From JABWBD01 sp040768665 (GTDB lineage Bacteria > Planctomycetota > Planctomycetia > Pirellulales > Thermoguttaceae), in the NCBI GenBank assembly GCA_040768665.1, contig JAXGMN010000031.1:62001-126000 (forward strand): a stretch of 64,000 nt of DNA, read 5' to 3'. Position 1 is the first letter of the stretch. Each line of letters starts with the position of its first letter. A model generated the notes under the pieces. That model did no database searches, was not told the DNA's origin, and saw only the letters and a list, made by a program, of their open reading frames with translations. The position numbers and the translations under genes are program-made. Positions 33,526 through 42,788 of this stretch are shown piece by piece.

Positions 33526-34464
33526 TCAATAGCCCAATGTCGTTCGGACGAACTCGCGGCTGATCTTGAGGCTTTCGCGGAGCGGCCGCGTGGGCTTGAA
33601 GTTGCGCTCGTGGGCCAATTCGATCACCGCATCGCCCCGGAAGTTGATCTCGCGCAGGGCTGCGCCGATTGCCGCGTAATCCATGTCACCTTCGCCCATC
33701 GCCTCGGACCAACGGCCGTCGGCCTTCTGATCGCGAAGATGGAGGAAGACAATTTGCCGGCCGTACCGCCGAATAAAGGCGACCGGGTCGACGCCGCCTC
33801 GCACGAGCCAGTTGAGGTCCGGGCCGAGCTTCACGTCGGGGATCCGCTGCAACGTGCCCTTCAGGTCGTGCAGGTCGTCGACGACTTCATAGGTGTGGTT
33901 ATGCAGGTTGAGCACGACGCTGTGCGTGCTGCACAAGGCAATCATCTTCCGGAGCACGTCGGCTTGGGCATCCAACTGTTCGGGCGTCTTGCGCCCGGGA
34001 GCGTGGCCCACGGACGTGCCGAGCGTCCGCCCGCCCAGCCTGGCCAGCCGCGTGACGACCCGTTCTGCATCCTCGAGGACTTCATGGTGCTTTGTGCGAT
34101 CCCACATAGCTCCGCCGAACGACGTGCCGATCACCGGCAGCCCATGTTTCTCAACGAGCTCGCCGATCCGCTGGACGCTGTCGTCCGGCCGGAGAGCGGT
34201 ATGCATGAGTTCAATTCCTGCCATACCGGCGTATTTCATATCGGCAAAGATCGCGGGCAGCACCGGGGTAATATCGTACTCGGGTTGTGTGGCCGCATAG
34301 ACCCACGGGTGCGCCCCGACGACAACCTTGGCCGCGGCGAGGAACTCCTGCGCCGCGTTCAGAGCACTCCCGGCCCCCGCGGCGCACATCGCGGCCGCCG
34401 ACGCAAGAAACCGGCGCCGAGAAAAGCCGCGGAGTCCTGAAAGCGAAGGATCATGATATGACAT
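33526..34464 (-). CDS. Tat-exported sugar-phosphate isomerase/epimerase-like TIM barrel
   Basis: This is a 312-residue protein from the ATG at 34464, just before the twin-arginine motif FSRRRFLAS. The earlier ATG at 34608 overlaps the thioesterase stop but adds a poor leader. After the Tat signal comes an AP-endonuclease-2/xylose-isomerase-like barrel: MKYAGMAGIELMH, LNLHNHTYEV, KLGPDLNWLVRGGVDP, VFLHLRDQK and GDAVIELAHERN. The His/Glu/Asp residues at strand ends would bind a divalent metal. The substrate is unknown; such proteins in planctomycetes often sit in sugar-degradation loci. It is convergent with the UroD-like gene. Confidence 0.85.
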   Translation of the reverse strand: MSYHDPSLSGLRGFSRRRFLASAAAMCAAGAGSALNAAQEFLAAAKVVVGAHPWVYAATQPEYDITPVLPAIFADMKYAGMAGIELMHTALRPDDSVQRIGELVEKHGLPVIGTSFGGAMWDRTKHHEVLEDAERVVTRLARLGGRTLGTSVGHAPGRKTPEQLDAQADVLRKMIALCSTHSVVLNLHNHTYEVVDDLHDLKGTLQRIPDVKLGPDLNWLVRGGVDPVAFIRRYGRQIVFLHLRDQKADGRWSEAMGEGDMDYAAIGAALREINFRGDAVIELAHERNFKPTRPLRESLKISREFVRTTLGY

Positions 34465-34604
34465 GGCGACAACTCCGTGAAAGGATCTCTCTTCGTCCTT
34501 CGCCAGCATAGCCGTTCGACCCGCATGCGCATAGTAGCCACCGCTGTTGGACGTGCCAAAACTCGCCGTTCGCCCGGCGACTCCCAAAGAGGCCACCACG
34601 GCAA

Positions 34605-35054
34605 TCATTCGGACTTGATGCTGTGTAGTGGTCTTTTCTCCGAAAGAGAGAAATTGCCTCCGGCGAGAAACTTTCCGGTGGCTGTGGCTTTAACTTGCTG
34701 ATCCTGGATGAGTTCCGATTTGAGTACGTAAAGGGGGGCCATGGATTGGTGTACCCATGCCCGGACCGTCGCCCGCCGCCCTGTAGCCACGGGATGGCGG
34801 AATCTCACCGCCAATTCGGCGGTCACACCCTCGCATCCGAGAGCAAATAGGCAGTTGGTCATGGCGCCGTCGAGGAGGCTCGAAATCATTCCGCCGTGAA
34901 GGACATCCGGATAGCCCTGGAGGTAATCGGGACAATCGAATTCCGCTTGCAGGCTCCCATCGGCGCGAGGGACGAACTTCAGTCGCAGCCCTGAGACGTT
35001 GCGCGAGGAACAGACGACGCACTCGGGATGCGCGCGGCTACGCAATTCTTCCAT
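34605..35054 (-). CDS. PaaI-like hotdog thioesterase
   Basis: This is a 149-residue hotdog-fold protein. The catalytic-region signature is GYPDVLHGGMISSLLDGAMTNCLF with the HGG motif and an Asp; AELAVRFRHPVATG is the following strand. An N-terminal C-x2-C (ECVVCSSRNVSGLRLKF) is typical of a PaaI subgroup. It probably hydrolyses a small acyl-CoA. It is the last gene of the SPFH/ATPase operon, 5 bases after the zinc-ribbon protein. Its relation to the rest of the operon is not evident. Confidence 0.85.
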   Translation of the reverse strand: MEELRSRAHPECVVCSSRNVSGLRLKFVPRADGSLQAEFDCPDYLQGYPDVLHGGMISSLLDGAMTNCLFALGCEGVTAELAVRFRHPVATGRRATVRAWVHQSMAPLYVLKSELIQDQQVKATATGKFLAGGNFSLSEKRPLHSIKSE

Positions 35055-35059
35055 GAGAT

Positions 35060-35629
35060 TCAGCCCGCTCCTGCGTCATGAAGAGTGTTTGTCGCGGCTT
35101 GTTCCCGCGGGCCGAGGGACACCTGCCGTCGGCGGGATGCTTTTCGATGCGGGCGGCTGTCTCTGCGTAGCGCCGACAATCCCATTAGGAGCGTCCCGCA
35201 TGCGGCGACCGCTAACCAGAGAAGCTTCCAGCGCCGGTTGTCACGGACAGCCTCCGCGAACAGCTTGTCCCACGCAGAGAGATTGCGATCCGGGCCCTTG
35301 CGGAGTTCTTGCCAGGCAGCCCAGGTCTGAACCGGAGAGAGGGCGTGGGGGTCGGCAAGGCGGGGCCGTACCCAGTGGAGATAGAGGGCCAGGCCGAGAG
35401 CGGTCGCTGTAAGCAGGGCGCCGAGCAGTATCGTTGCCTGTCGAAATCCCCAGCGAGCTTCACTCCCTTGATCCGAACGTGTGCGGGCCATCTCCAACTG
35501 CCGGATCGCCTGCATCGACGGCACTTCGAGCTGACTTCCGCAAGGGCAGGTGATTGTTTCGCCAGCCTGGCTCGGCTCCACGACGAGCTTGCGGCCACAT
35601 GCACATGGGAGAAGGTACTTCGCGCTCAC
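35060..35629 (-). CDS. Small zinc-ribbon membrane protein
   Basis: This is a 189-residue protein. The N-terminal 40 residues have two CxC pairs (LLPCACGRKLV, ITCPCGSQLEV), the arrangement of a small zinc ribbon common in planctomycetes. Two membrane helices follow (about 66-86 and 136-153) with a ~45-residue loop between them and a basic tail. No enzymatic motif is visible. It overlaps the cyclophilin stop as ATGA, so it is translationally coupled. The function is unknown; it may be an accessory of the membrane complex encoded upstream. Confidence 0.7.
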   Translation of the reverse strand: MSAKYLLPCACGRKLVVEPSQAGETITCPCGSQLEVPSMQAIRQLEMARTRSDQGSEARWGFRQATILLGALLTATALGLALYLHWVRPRLADPHALSPVQTWAAWQELRKGPDRNLSAWDKLFAEAVRDNRRWKLLWLAVAACGTLLMGLSALRRDSRPHRKASRRRQVSLGPREQAATNTLHDAGAG

Positions 35630-36840
35630 GCCGCCGCCTTCCTTTCCGGGATCGGATAGACTTTGGGCTTGTAGGGATGGTTACGTTTGCGGAGGACCTT
35701 GGCATGGCGGATCGTGTCGGCCGGAGGGACGTAGACGTTTGGAAACGGATTGATCCTGAGCGACTCCGGTGTCGGAGGATCGCGACGCTGGAGCTTCGCC
35801 AACACATCCAGTCCACGGACAATACGGCCGAAGACCGTATGGTTGCCGTCGAACTGCTTCATCGGCAGAAACGCGAGATAGAACTGCGATCCGCCGGTAT
35901 GGGGACCGCGATGAAGCATGCCGAGACTGCCGCGGAAGTGGACACGGTGGTCGGATCGATAGCACTCGCACTCGATGACGTGGCCGGGCCCGCCGCTTCC
36001 ATCTCCTTTGGGGCAACCGGCCTGGGCCATCGATCGCGGAAGAACGCGAAAGAAGGGGAGACCGTCGTAGAAGCCCTGGCCGACGAGCGCGATAAAGTTG
36101 GCCACCGTGTTGGGTGCTTCTTTTTCGAACAGTTCCAGTTCGATGTTACCCTGCGTCGTTTCCAACAGCACGCGAGGCAGATCGCCGGCCATCCGTTCGC
36201 TCGTACGGAGCTTCTCCTCACGGCGCCATGCCTCCTGGTAATAGGGGATTTCCCCAAGGTACTGCTTTCCCAGATCGCTGAGGGCGTGGCTTTCTTCCGC
36301 CCTCTTGAGATGCTGTTCGGCGAGATCGAACTGCCCGACGACAAAAGCGGCTTGCCCGGCGAGGTCGTGAAGCACGCGGGGCTGGAACCGGCCACAGCGG
36401 AGTTCGTGGTCGAGCAGGAGCTGAGCCATACGGAGGGATTGCTCGTACTGCTCGGTTTCGGCGAGCATCACCGCCACACCGGCGAGAAAATCGGCCAGGT
36501 CAGTGTTTTCTTCCGGCTCTTCGACGCAGGCGAGCGTTGCCGCATCGATCAGTTGCTCCTCGAGGGCCTTGCCGTCTTCAACCAACGCGGCGTACTGCTC
36601 TTTTAAACGCGATCGCCTCTCTTCGCTGCCAATCCGGAAGTCTCTATCGAGCCTCTGAAGCTCTCCGACGAGCGTCTGCCACTGGTGGAAGAGGCGGTCG
36701 AACTGCGCCCGCTCGGTGCTGCACGCGATGGCTTCCGGGACGGCGACTGCAGGGCCGCCCGGCGTTGCGGGACGGCAACCGGCGTCGAGCATTAGCGCGA
36801 GCCCGAGAGCGCAACCGAGTGTCGTTGGCACGAATCTCAT
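35626..36840 (-). CDS. Cyclophilin-type peptidyl-prolyl isomerase lipoprotein
   Basis: This is a 404-residue protein. The N-terminus MRFVPTTLGCALGLALMLDAGC ends in a lipobox, so it should be lipid-anchored. Residues ~35-215 are helical and TPR-like. Residues ~225-385 are a cyclophilin domain: VLLETTQGNIELELFEKEAPNTVANFIALV, PFFRVLP, HFRGSLGMLH, GSQFYLAFLP and DGNHTVFGRIVRG, with the usual FFRV arginine and FGRIV region. It would assist folding of exported proteins next to the membrane complex encoded upstream. It overlaps the P-type ATPase stop as ATGA. Confidence 0.9.
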   Translation of the reverse strand: MRFVPTTLGCALGLALMLDAGCRPATPGGPAVAVPEAIACSTERAQFDRLFHQWQTLVGELQRLDRDFRIGSEERRSRLKEQYAALVEDGKALEEQLIDAATLACVEEPEENTDLADFLAGVAVMLAETEQYEQSLRMAQLLLDHELRCGRFQPRVLHDLAGQAAFVVGQFDLAEQHLKRAEESHALSDLGKQYLGEIPYYQEAWRREEKLRTSERMAGDLPRVLLETTQGNIELELFEKEAPNTVANFIALVGQGFYDGLPFFRVLPRSMAQAGCPKGDGSGGPGHVIECECYRSDHRVHFRGSLGMLHRGPHTGGSQFYLAFLPMKQFDGNHTVFGRIVRGLDVLAKLQRRDPPTPESLRINPFPNVYVPPADTIRHAKVLRKRNHPYKPKVYPIPERKAAA

Positions 36841-38837
36841 GGTTCCGATGCGATGGGAGCCGATTCCACTGCATCGTGCGACGCAGTTATGCTACCGGGC
36901 TGCAGCTTGAGCTGCTCGAAACCCAGAAGCCTCGCACTGTTGAAGATTACCAGGGCGGCTCCCACGTTGTGCAGCAGCGCGCCCAACAGGGGACTGATCA
37001 GCCCGATCGAGGCAAGCCAGACGAAGATCAGCGAACTGCCGGCGCCTAGCAGAATATTCTCGTGAATCGTTGTGCGGGTCCGGCGGGAAAGCCGAACGGC
37101 CAGAGGCAAGCGGTTGAGATCGTGCGCCAGCAGGGCGACGTCTGCGCTCTTCAGCGCGATGTCCGACGCGCCGGCGCCCAGGGCAACGCCGACGTCGCCG
37201 CGGGCAAGCGCGAGGGCGTCGTTCACACCGTCGCCGACAACCATCACCACCCGGCCGGAATCGCTCTGGTTGGCGACTACCTCGAGCTTCTGCTCCGGCA
37301 GCACTTCGGCAACGACGTCGCCGATCGCCAGATCGCGGCCGATCCGTTCGGCGACTTCTTGCCGGTCGCCGGTCAAAAGGATCGACCGCTGAAGCCCGAG
37401 CGAGCGGAGCATAGCGACCGCCTCTTTGGCATCCGGCCGCGGGCGGTCCGACAGAAGGAGGCAACCGACTGTCTCGGCTTCTCCGCCGGCGATGCGGCCG
37501 AGCCACACGATCGGGCCGGCATGCTCGGGGTTCTCGGGGAGCGGAATTCCCTCCTCGACCAGCCACTCGCGGCGGCCGAGGAGCCGAATCTCACCGTCGG
37601 CCGTGAAGCGAATACCTTTTCCTGCGATTTCTTCGATCTTCCTGCCGGCGTGATTCGGCTCCATTGCCAACCCGGCCGACTCGGCCGCCATTACGACAGC
37701 GCGCGAGGCGGGATGCCGAGAGCCTGCCGCACAATCGAGGGCTTGCGTCAACAGTTCCGCGGTGCTGTATCCGTTCATGGCAGCGGCCCGCGAAAGCTCC
37801 AGGCGGCCGAATGTAAGTGTGCCGGTCTTGTCAAAAATCACCGTATCGACATCCGCCATCGATTCGAGGAATCGGGCATTCTTGATGAGGATCCCCAGGC
37901 GGGAGGCGGCCGCCAGCGCGGCGACCATCGCGCTTGGGCCGGCGAGGACCAGGGCACCGGGACAGCCGACCACCAGCACTGCAATCGCCCGCGACAGATC
38001 GCGGCTGATGAAGAGCACCACGGCAGCGACCGTCAGGATGATCGGCACGTAGTAGCCGGCGTATTGCTCGATGAGTCGCATGACGGGTGTCTTGGATTGC
38101 TCGGCTTCGTGGAGCAATTCGACCACGCGGCCCAAGGCGGTCTGCGAACCGGTGCGCGTCACGCGGACGCGGAGCAGGCCGGTCAGATTGACGGAACCGG
38201 CGAAGACGGTGCCGCCGGGGGCGATTTCTTCGGGGGCCGACTCGCCGGTGATCGACGACTGGTCGACGGCGGAACTGCCGTCGAGCACCTCGCCGTCAGC
38301 CGCAATCACATCGCCGGGATGCAGCAGCATGACGTCGCCGGGGTTGAGAAGCTGCGGGTCGACGTCGCGCTGGCCGTCGGGAGTGACCACGGTGGCCCGC
38401 CGCGCCTGGAGCTTCCGCAGACCCTCGATGGCTGCTTGGGCTCCGAGCACGCTCCGCTCTTCGAGAAAATGGCCCAGGCTCATGATCACCGGGATCAGGG
38501 TAGCGGTGACGAAGTCTCCGGTCGCCATGGCGGCCAGGGTGGCCAGCGCAACCAGTTGCTCGCTGAAGGTGTTGGGATTGGCGGTGAACAGCCCGCGGAT
38601 CGCAATCAGGAAGATGGGCAACGCCACAACCCAGGCGGCCAGGGCGATGATCAGTTCGGCGATGTTGGCCATCTGGGGCGGGCCGAACTGCCGTTGGAGG
38701 AGTCCGACGGCCAGCAGTCCGGCAGCGAGCATCGCCGATCCAAGTTGGATGGCGATCTTCGCGCGCTCCAGGACCGTCAGCGGGACGTCGAGCGAGCGAT
38801 CGAGGCGGGCGGAGGCTGGCGCTGCGAAATTGCTCAT
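36837..38837 (-). CDS. P1B-like heavy-metal P-type ATPase with CPG motif
   Basis: This is a 666-residue protein from the ATG at 38837, which overlaps the SPFH gene as ATGA. All P-type landmarks are present: TGES (197-200), DKTGT (336-340), a SRHP variant of the P1B SEHP motif (373-376), TGDR and GDGVNDALALARGDVG. The membrane metal motif is CPG (292-294) in place of CPC, CPH or SPC. There is no N-terminal HMA or His-rich domain. The last helices read LISPLLGALLHNVGAALVIFNSARLL, with a His-Asn pair resembling the P1B-4 HEG region only loosely. A transition metal is the likely substrate, but the motif does not fit the standard subgroups. Its setting among SPFH genes is the main clue to its job. 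Confidence 0.88.
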   Translation of the reverse strand: MSNFAAPASARLDRSLDVPLTVLERAKIAIQLGSAMLAAGLLAVGLLQRQFGPPQMANIAELIIALAAWVVALPIFLIAIRGLFTANPNTFSEQLVALATLAAMATGDFVTATLIPVIMSLGHFLEERSVLGAQAAIEGLRKLQARRATVVTPDGQRDVDPQLLNPGDVMLLHPGDVIAADGEVLDGSSAVDQSSITGESAPEEIAPGGTVFAGSVNLTGLLRVRVTRTGSQTALGRVVELLHEAEQSKTPVMRLIEQYAGYYVPIILTVAAVVLFISRDLSRAIAVLVVGCPGALVLAGPSAMVAALAAASRLGILIKNARFLESMADVDTVIFDKTGTLTFGRLELSRAAAMNGYSTAELLTQALDCAAGSRHPASRAVVMAAESAGLAMEPNHAGRKIEEIAGKGIRFTADGEIRLLGRREWLVEEGIPLPENPEHAGPIVWLGRIAGGEAETVGCLLLSDRPRPDAKEAVAMLRSLGLQRSILLTGDRQEVAERIGRDLAIGDVVAEVLPEQKLEVVANQSDSGRVVMVVGDGVNDALALARGDVGVALGAGASDIALKSADVALLAHDLNRLPLAVRLSRRTRTTIHENILLGAGSSLIFVWLASIGLISPLLGALLHNVGAALVIFNSARLLGFEQLKLQPGSITASHDAVESAPIASEP

Positions 38838-39838
38838 CGCCGGCCCTCCACGTCGGAGAGGATCACCCGGTCTTCCGGGGAAACGAAATCGAGTTTGCCG
38901 ACGCGATTCAGGACATACTCGACGGTTTCCAGGTAGATGCGGTTCCAAACCAGGGCCGAGTTCTGACGGTATTCGCTGTGGAGCTGCTCAAAGACGGAGA
39001 GTTCCGCGGACGCCTTTGCATGGAGCGTGTTCTCGTAGGCGGCGGCCTCCTGCACGAGGCGGTTCTTCTCCGCCTCGGCCTTGGGGATCTCCCGAGCGGC
39101 AAAGCCCTCCGCCTCCCGCTGATTGGTTTCCATGGCGATCTTCGCACTCTGCACGGCGCGGAAATCGGTAATCACGTGGCGCGGCGGATGGATCTCTTTG
39201 AACTCGAGGGCCGAGATGGTCATGCCGCAATCGAGGCCGTCGAGCCGCTGTTGGGCCTGTTTCCAGACGGTCTCGGCAAGGCTGACCGACGGCTGCGACT
39301 GCGCCTTGTTCTCCTGCTGCAGTCGCAAAACGTCGTTCGCGCTCCATCCGGCGATGGCGTGGGTCAGGGCCGCCAGAACGGTGTCGCGGAGGATCGCCTC
39401 CGGGTCCGCGGTTCCCAGGCGAAAGCGGACCGGCTCGGAGATCTTGTACTTCACCACGACCTTGGCCTGGATGACGTTCTGATCGCCGGTCAGGCAGTAG
39501 CCTTCCAGGATCGGGTCGATGGTGCTCAAAGCCTCGGTGTTTTCGATCCCTTTCCAAACGTCATCGATGACCACCTCGCCTTCTTGCTTGGCGGGTACCT
39601 CGATGACTTCGTCGATGGGATACGGCATCGCCAGCATCAGCCCCGGCTCTTTGACCCGGGCGGCTGGATTCGCTCCCTGGAGTCGGCCGAGCCGCAGCAG
39701 CAGGCCGACCTGGTCGGGGCCAACTTCTTGAATCCCCGAGAAGCAAAAGAGAACCAACAGGCCGACAACGACCCAGCGAAACATCCTCAGTCCGGCTTCC
39801 AAGCCCTGGAACACGGCGGGCGGACGCTTTTGGCCCAT
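38834..39838 (-). CDS. SPFH protein, HflK/HflC-like (1)
   Basis: This is a 334-residue protein. One membrane helix (about 20-36) precedes the SPFH/band-7 domain: GIQEVGPDQVGLLLRLGRL, PGLMLAMPYPIDEVIEVPAK, VVVKYKISEPVRFRLG. A long charged coiled coil follows (EAEGFAAREIPKAEAEKNRLVQEA) and a short C-terminal region ends the protein. In E. coli, HflK and HflC form a cage around FtsH; no ftsH is encoded here. The gene is 2 bases downstream of the second SPFH gene and overlaps the ATPase gene, so a ring or cage around the ATPase is an obvious hypothesis. Confidence 0.88.
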   Translation of the reverse strand: MGQKRPPAVFQGLEAGLRMFRWVVVGLLVLFCFSGIQEVGPDQVGLLLRLGRLQGANPAARVKEPGLMLAMPYPIDEVIEVPAKQEGEVVIDDVWKGIENTEALSTIDPILEGYCLTGDQNVIQAKVVVKYKISEPVRFRLGTADPEAILRDTVLAALTHAIAGWSANDVLRLQQENKAQSQPSVSLAETVWKQAQQRLDGLDCGMTISALEFKEIHPPRHVITDFRAVQSAKIAMETNQREAEGFAAREIPKAEAEKNRLVQEAAAYENTLHAKASAELSVFEQLHSEYRQNSALVWNRIYLETVEYVLNRVGKLDFVSPEDRVILSDVEGRR

Positions 39839-39840
39839 GG

Positions 39841-40860
39841 CTAGCCTTCCCTTTCGTTGCGGGGAGGGGAGGTTGTCAGGTTCGGCAGAGTGCCCTGGCC
39901 CGGCCGCTGTTCGGCCGATTTGGGCGGAGCCGACAGGACGTCGAAGAAGCCCTGGTCGGTGCGGAGGATCAGCGTTGCCTTTTCGCCCAGGGTCCGTTTG
40001 ACCGCCTGGAGGGATCGCCAGAACCGGTAGAACTCCGGGTCGAGGTTATGGGCGCGGGCGTAGATCTCCGCGGCCTCTTTTTCGGCACGACCGACGATCC
40101 TGCCCGCTTCCTCGCGGCCTTCGCGGCGTATCTCTTCCGCTTTGACCAGGGCCTCGTCGCGGATCCGTTGGGCCTCCTTCTCGCCTTCCGCCCGCAATCG
40201 GCCGGCCTCCGCCTGCCGTTCGGCGCGCATTTGTTCCAGGACCGTGGCGATGTTTTCTTCCGGGTAAGCGATCCGCTTGATGCCGACCTGCTCCACCGCG
40301 ATCCCGAACCGCTGGAGAGCCGGTTTGCGAAGATCGTCGAGCACCGCTTGCTCGATCTCGGCGGTCTTGATGTCTTCGGGGCTGGTCGAGACCAGGGAAA
40401 CCAGGTCGTAGCGGCCGAGTTGAAAGTTCTTGCTTGCTGCGGCCATGCCGTCGAGCTTCCGCTCGGCGGCCTCGGGCGTGCCGAGCGACTGGAGGAACAG
40501 GAGCGGCTCATCGACTCGCCAGACGACGTACGTCAGCAGGATCACGTTTTTCTGGTCCCGCGTGAGCGTCGCCGTGTAGGGAGTGTTGTAGAGCTGGTGG
40601 CGGGCGTCGATCGGGTGTACTTGTTCGACCGGCCAGGGCCATTTCCAGCCGGGCCCCGCCTGGCGGACCGCGCGGACCGGATCGCCGAAACGCGTCACCA
40701 CGGCATGGGTTCCTTCCGTCACCTGGAAGTACATGCTGTAGGCGACCAGCAAGCCGACGATGGCGGCTGCCAGCACAATTCGGAAAAGAACCGCCGCGGC
40801 GGCGACTCGCGAACGTTGTGCTTGCCGATCGGGGGAGTTCGCAGTGCTGCTCTCGGTCAT
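39841..40860 (-). CDS. SPFH protein, HflC-like (2)
   Basis: This is a 339-residue protein. The membrane helix (about 22-45) is followed by the band-7 domain: VTEGTHAVVTRFGDPVRAVRQAGPGWKWPWPVEQVHPIDARHQLYNTP is HflC-like. The classic IKRIAYPEENIATVLEQMRAERQAEA block and a charged coiled coil (EEIRREGREEAGRIVGRAEKEAAEI) follow. The C-terminus is Pro-rich. It resembles HflC more than its neighbour does. It overlaps the third SPFH gene as ATGA. Together the three would form a hetero-oligomeric membrane assembly. Confidence 0.9.
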   Translation of the reverse strand: MTESSTANSPDRQAQRSRVAAAAVLFRIVLAAAIVGLLVAYSMYFQVTEGTHAVVTRFGDPVRAVRQAGPGWKWPWPVEQVHPIDARHQLYNTPYTATLTRDQKNVILLTYVVWRVDEPLLFLQSLGTPEAAERKLDGMAAASKNFQLGRYDLVSLVSTSPEDIKTAEIEQAVLDDLRKPALQRFGIAVEQVGIKRIAYPEENIATVLEQMRAERQAEAGRLRAEGEKEAQRIRDEALVKAEEIRREGREEAGRIVGRAEKEAAEIYARAHNLDPEFYRFWRSLQAVKRTLGEKATLILRTDQGFFDVLSAPPKSAEQRPGQGTLPNLTTSPPRNEREG

Positions 40861-42767
40861 CTTGGATTCGCTCCCGCATTGAGTGCGGCCGGATCTTCCA
40901 GATTGATCTCAGCCCGTTGGTCGAGAAGAACGCCGCCGTGTCCCTGGCTGAACACTTTGTCCACCACGACGAATCGCTTGTTTTCGAGCACCTCTTCGAG
41001 GATCTCGAACCATAGCCGCAATTTCAGGGCGGCCGGTGCCACGGCATAGGCCTGGCCCAGGGCAAGGAATTGCGACGCTTCCTCCAGTGCCTCGCCAACC
41101 CGCCGCGCGGCCTGGACCTTGGCTTCCGCCACTGCGGTCGTGCTTTCGCGCTGGGCATGCTGGATCTTGGCAAACTGTTCGCCGGTGGCCTCAATCGTCT
41201 CCCGGTCGGCGTCGATGCGGGCACTGATGACGTCGAGATAATCCGCTCCCGCTTCGACCGGCGGGTGGAGCCCCATGAGGGCGACCTCGACGACGTCGAT
41301 TCCCAGCCGGTTTGCCGTGGCGTACTCCTGCAGCGATTCCTTCAGGCGCCGAGCCACTTCCGCTCGGTTCGCCGAAAAGACTTCGGCCAGCGTGGCAGTG
41401 CGCGTCTGCTCCATCAACGCTCGGTAGGCGTAGGCTTCCAGCGCGACGTCCGGGTTGGCCGAATGGTAGACATAGTCGAGAAAACCTTCTTTGTCTTCAC
41501 GGATTTTGTAGTAGACCACGGAATCGATGGCCAGCAGTTCCGAGCCGCCTCCGAGCACGAGGGCAAACTCTTCTCTTGCATGCTCTTTTGTCCAGAGCAG
41601 CGCCGCCTGCCTCCCCGGCTTGCTGATGAAGCCGATCGGCTTGAGCGAGACTTGTTTGACCGGGTACTGCCGCAAGCGGCCGAGCGGCCAGGGAAGTTTC
41701 CAATGCAGTCCGGGCGAGAGGGGGGCGCTTTGGACGCGACCGAAATGCTCCCGCACGCCGAGACAATCGACTTCGACGACCGCGAGGCTGGTCAGCCCCC
41801 ACAGCAACAGGGCGACCAGCAAGGCGGCAGGCATCACGGCTCCACGGACGAAGCGGATCGCCCAGGACGAACGGAAGTTGACTCCCAGGCGGCGTTCCAC
41901 CGCTTCGAAAAAGCTCGCGGCCGGATTGCCGCGAGACACCACCAGTTCCCGAAGGACGAGCCGCAACGGCGGCAATGCAAGCGGGTTTTCGCCAGGACGC
42001 AACCAGTGCAGTAGATAACGAACGAATTGCTCCACCGCCAAAACAAGGACCCACACCAGCAAGACGCCCCCGACCCACGACTGCAGCCGCGGCCAGAAGG
42101 CCGCCGCCAAGACGGCGGCAGCGACGGCGATCGTCGCCCAGTGCAATTCGCGAAGCGCCAGTCGAAGCGAACTGGATTGGACGCCGGCCGGCGAGGCCGC
42201 CTCGCCGTACGATTTCGTCAGCGCCAGCCAGATACAGGAGACGGCCAGCGACGCGATCCCCAAGGCTGTAGTCTGTGCGGTCGACGCCTCGAGTTCTCGG
42301 AAGACGGCGCCGCCGACCAGAAGGTAGCCGCCCAGCAGGCCGATCAAGGCGGTGGGCGAGAGGGCAAGCAACAGGTAGTGAAGCTTTCGGGCGTGTTCCA
42401 GATCCCCAAAAGCGATATCGTAGTGGTCGTAGTCCTCTTCGATTTCCTCGCCCGACCACACCGGCGCGTGAGCCGCGCGTTGCGAATGGTTGATGCTTGC
42501 CGCGGAGGCTTGTTCTGTCTCGGCAATCCGTCTGTCAAGCCGCTCTCGATGCCAGGCAACCCAAACGGCGACCGCCACCATCGCCATTTCCAGCGAGAGG
42601 GCTTCCAGGGAAACCAGCCCGGCATAGATGCCGTAGCCTCCGGCGACGAGCGCGCCACCGGTGGCCAGCACGGCGGAAGTGACAAGGAGACTGCCGCCAC
42701 GCTTTGTTTCGGCATGGACATCGGCTTCGCGATGGGAGAGTGTCTCAGCAGTCTGTGGTTCAAGCAT
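40857..42767 (-). CDS. Large polytopic SPFH protein (3)
   Basis: This is a 636-residue protein from the ATG at 42767; a TTG three codons earlier is possible. Unlike typical HflK it has a ~300-residue membrane region before the SPFH domain: helix pairs near 27-75, 120-185, 210-255 and 305-330. The band-7 part starts at VEVDCLGVREHFGRVQSAPLSPGLHWKLPWPLGRLRQYPVKQV. It continues through LAIDSVVYYKIREDKEGFLDYVYH and NRLGIDVVEVALMGLHPPVEAG to an Ala/Glu-rich helix. This design resembles multi-helix HflK variants of planctomycetes and some anaerobes, known only from sequence. It is coupled by ATGA to the HflC-like gene. Confidence 0.85.
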   Translation of the reverse strand: MLEPQTAETLSHREADVHAETKRGGSLLVTSAVLATGGALVAGGYGIYAGLVSLEALSLEMAMVAVAVWVAWHRERLDRRIAETEQASAASINHSQRAAHAPVWSGEEIEEDYDHYDIAFGDLEHARKLHYLLLALSPTALIGLLGGYLLVGGAVFRELEASTAQTTALGIASLAVSCIWLALTKSYGEAASPAGVQSSSLRLALRELHWATIAVAAAVLAAAFWPRLQSWVGGVLLVWVLVLAVEQFVRYLLHWLRPGENPLALPPLRLVLRELVVSRGNPAASFFEAVERRLGVNFRSSWAIRFVRGAVMPAALLVALLLWGLTSLAVVEVDCLGVREHFGRVQSAPLSPGLHWKLPWPLGRLRQYPVKQVSLKPIGFISKPGRQAALLWTKEHAREEFALVLGGGSELLAIDSVVYYKIREDKEGFLDYVYHSANPDVALEAYAYRALMEQTRTATLAEVFSANRAEVARRLKESLQEYATANRLGIDVVEVALMGLHPPVEAGADYLDVISARIDADRETIEATGEQFAKIQHAQRESTTAVAEAKVQAARRVGEALEEASQFLALGQAYAVAPAALKLRLWFEILEEVLENKRFVVVDKVFSQGHGGVLLDQRAEINLEDPAALNAGANPR

Positions 42768-42788
42768 GGCACTCAACCGGAGAAGAAG

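Noticed and set aside
37062..38936. A 624-codon plus-strand frame opposite the P-type ATPase
   Set aside because: It is antisense to a gene with all P-type ATPase motifs, is rich in Gly/Arg/His with no family features, and long antisense frames are expected in GC-rich coding DNA.
38834..42767. A classical hflK-hflC module controlling FtsH
   Set aside because: There are three SPFH genes, no ftsH or hflX nearby, and the operon continues into a P-type ATPase.
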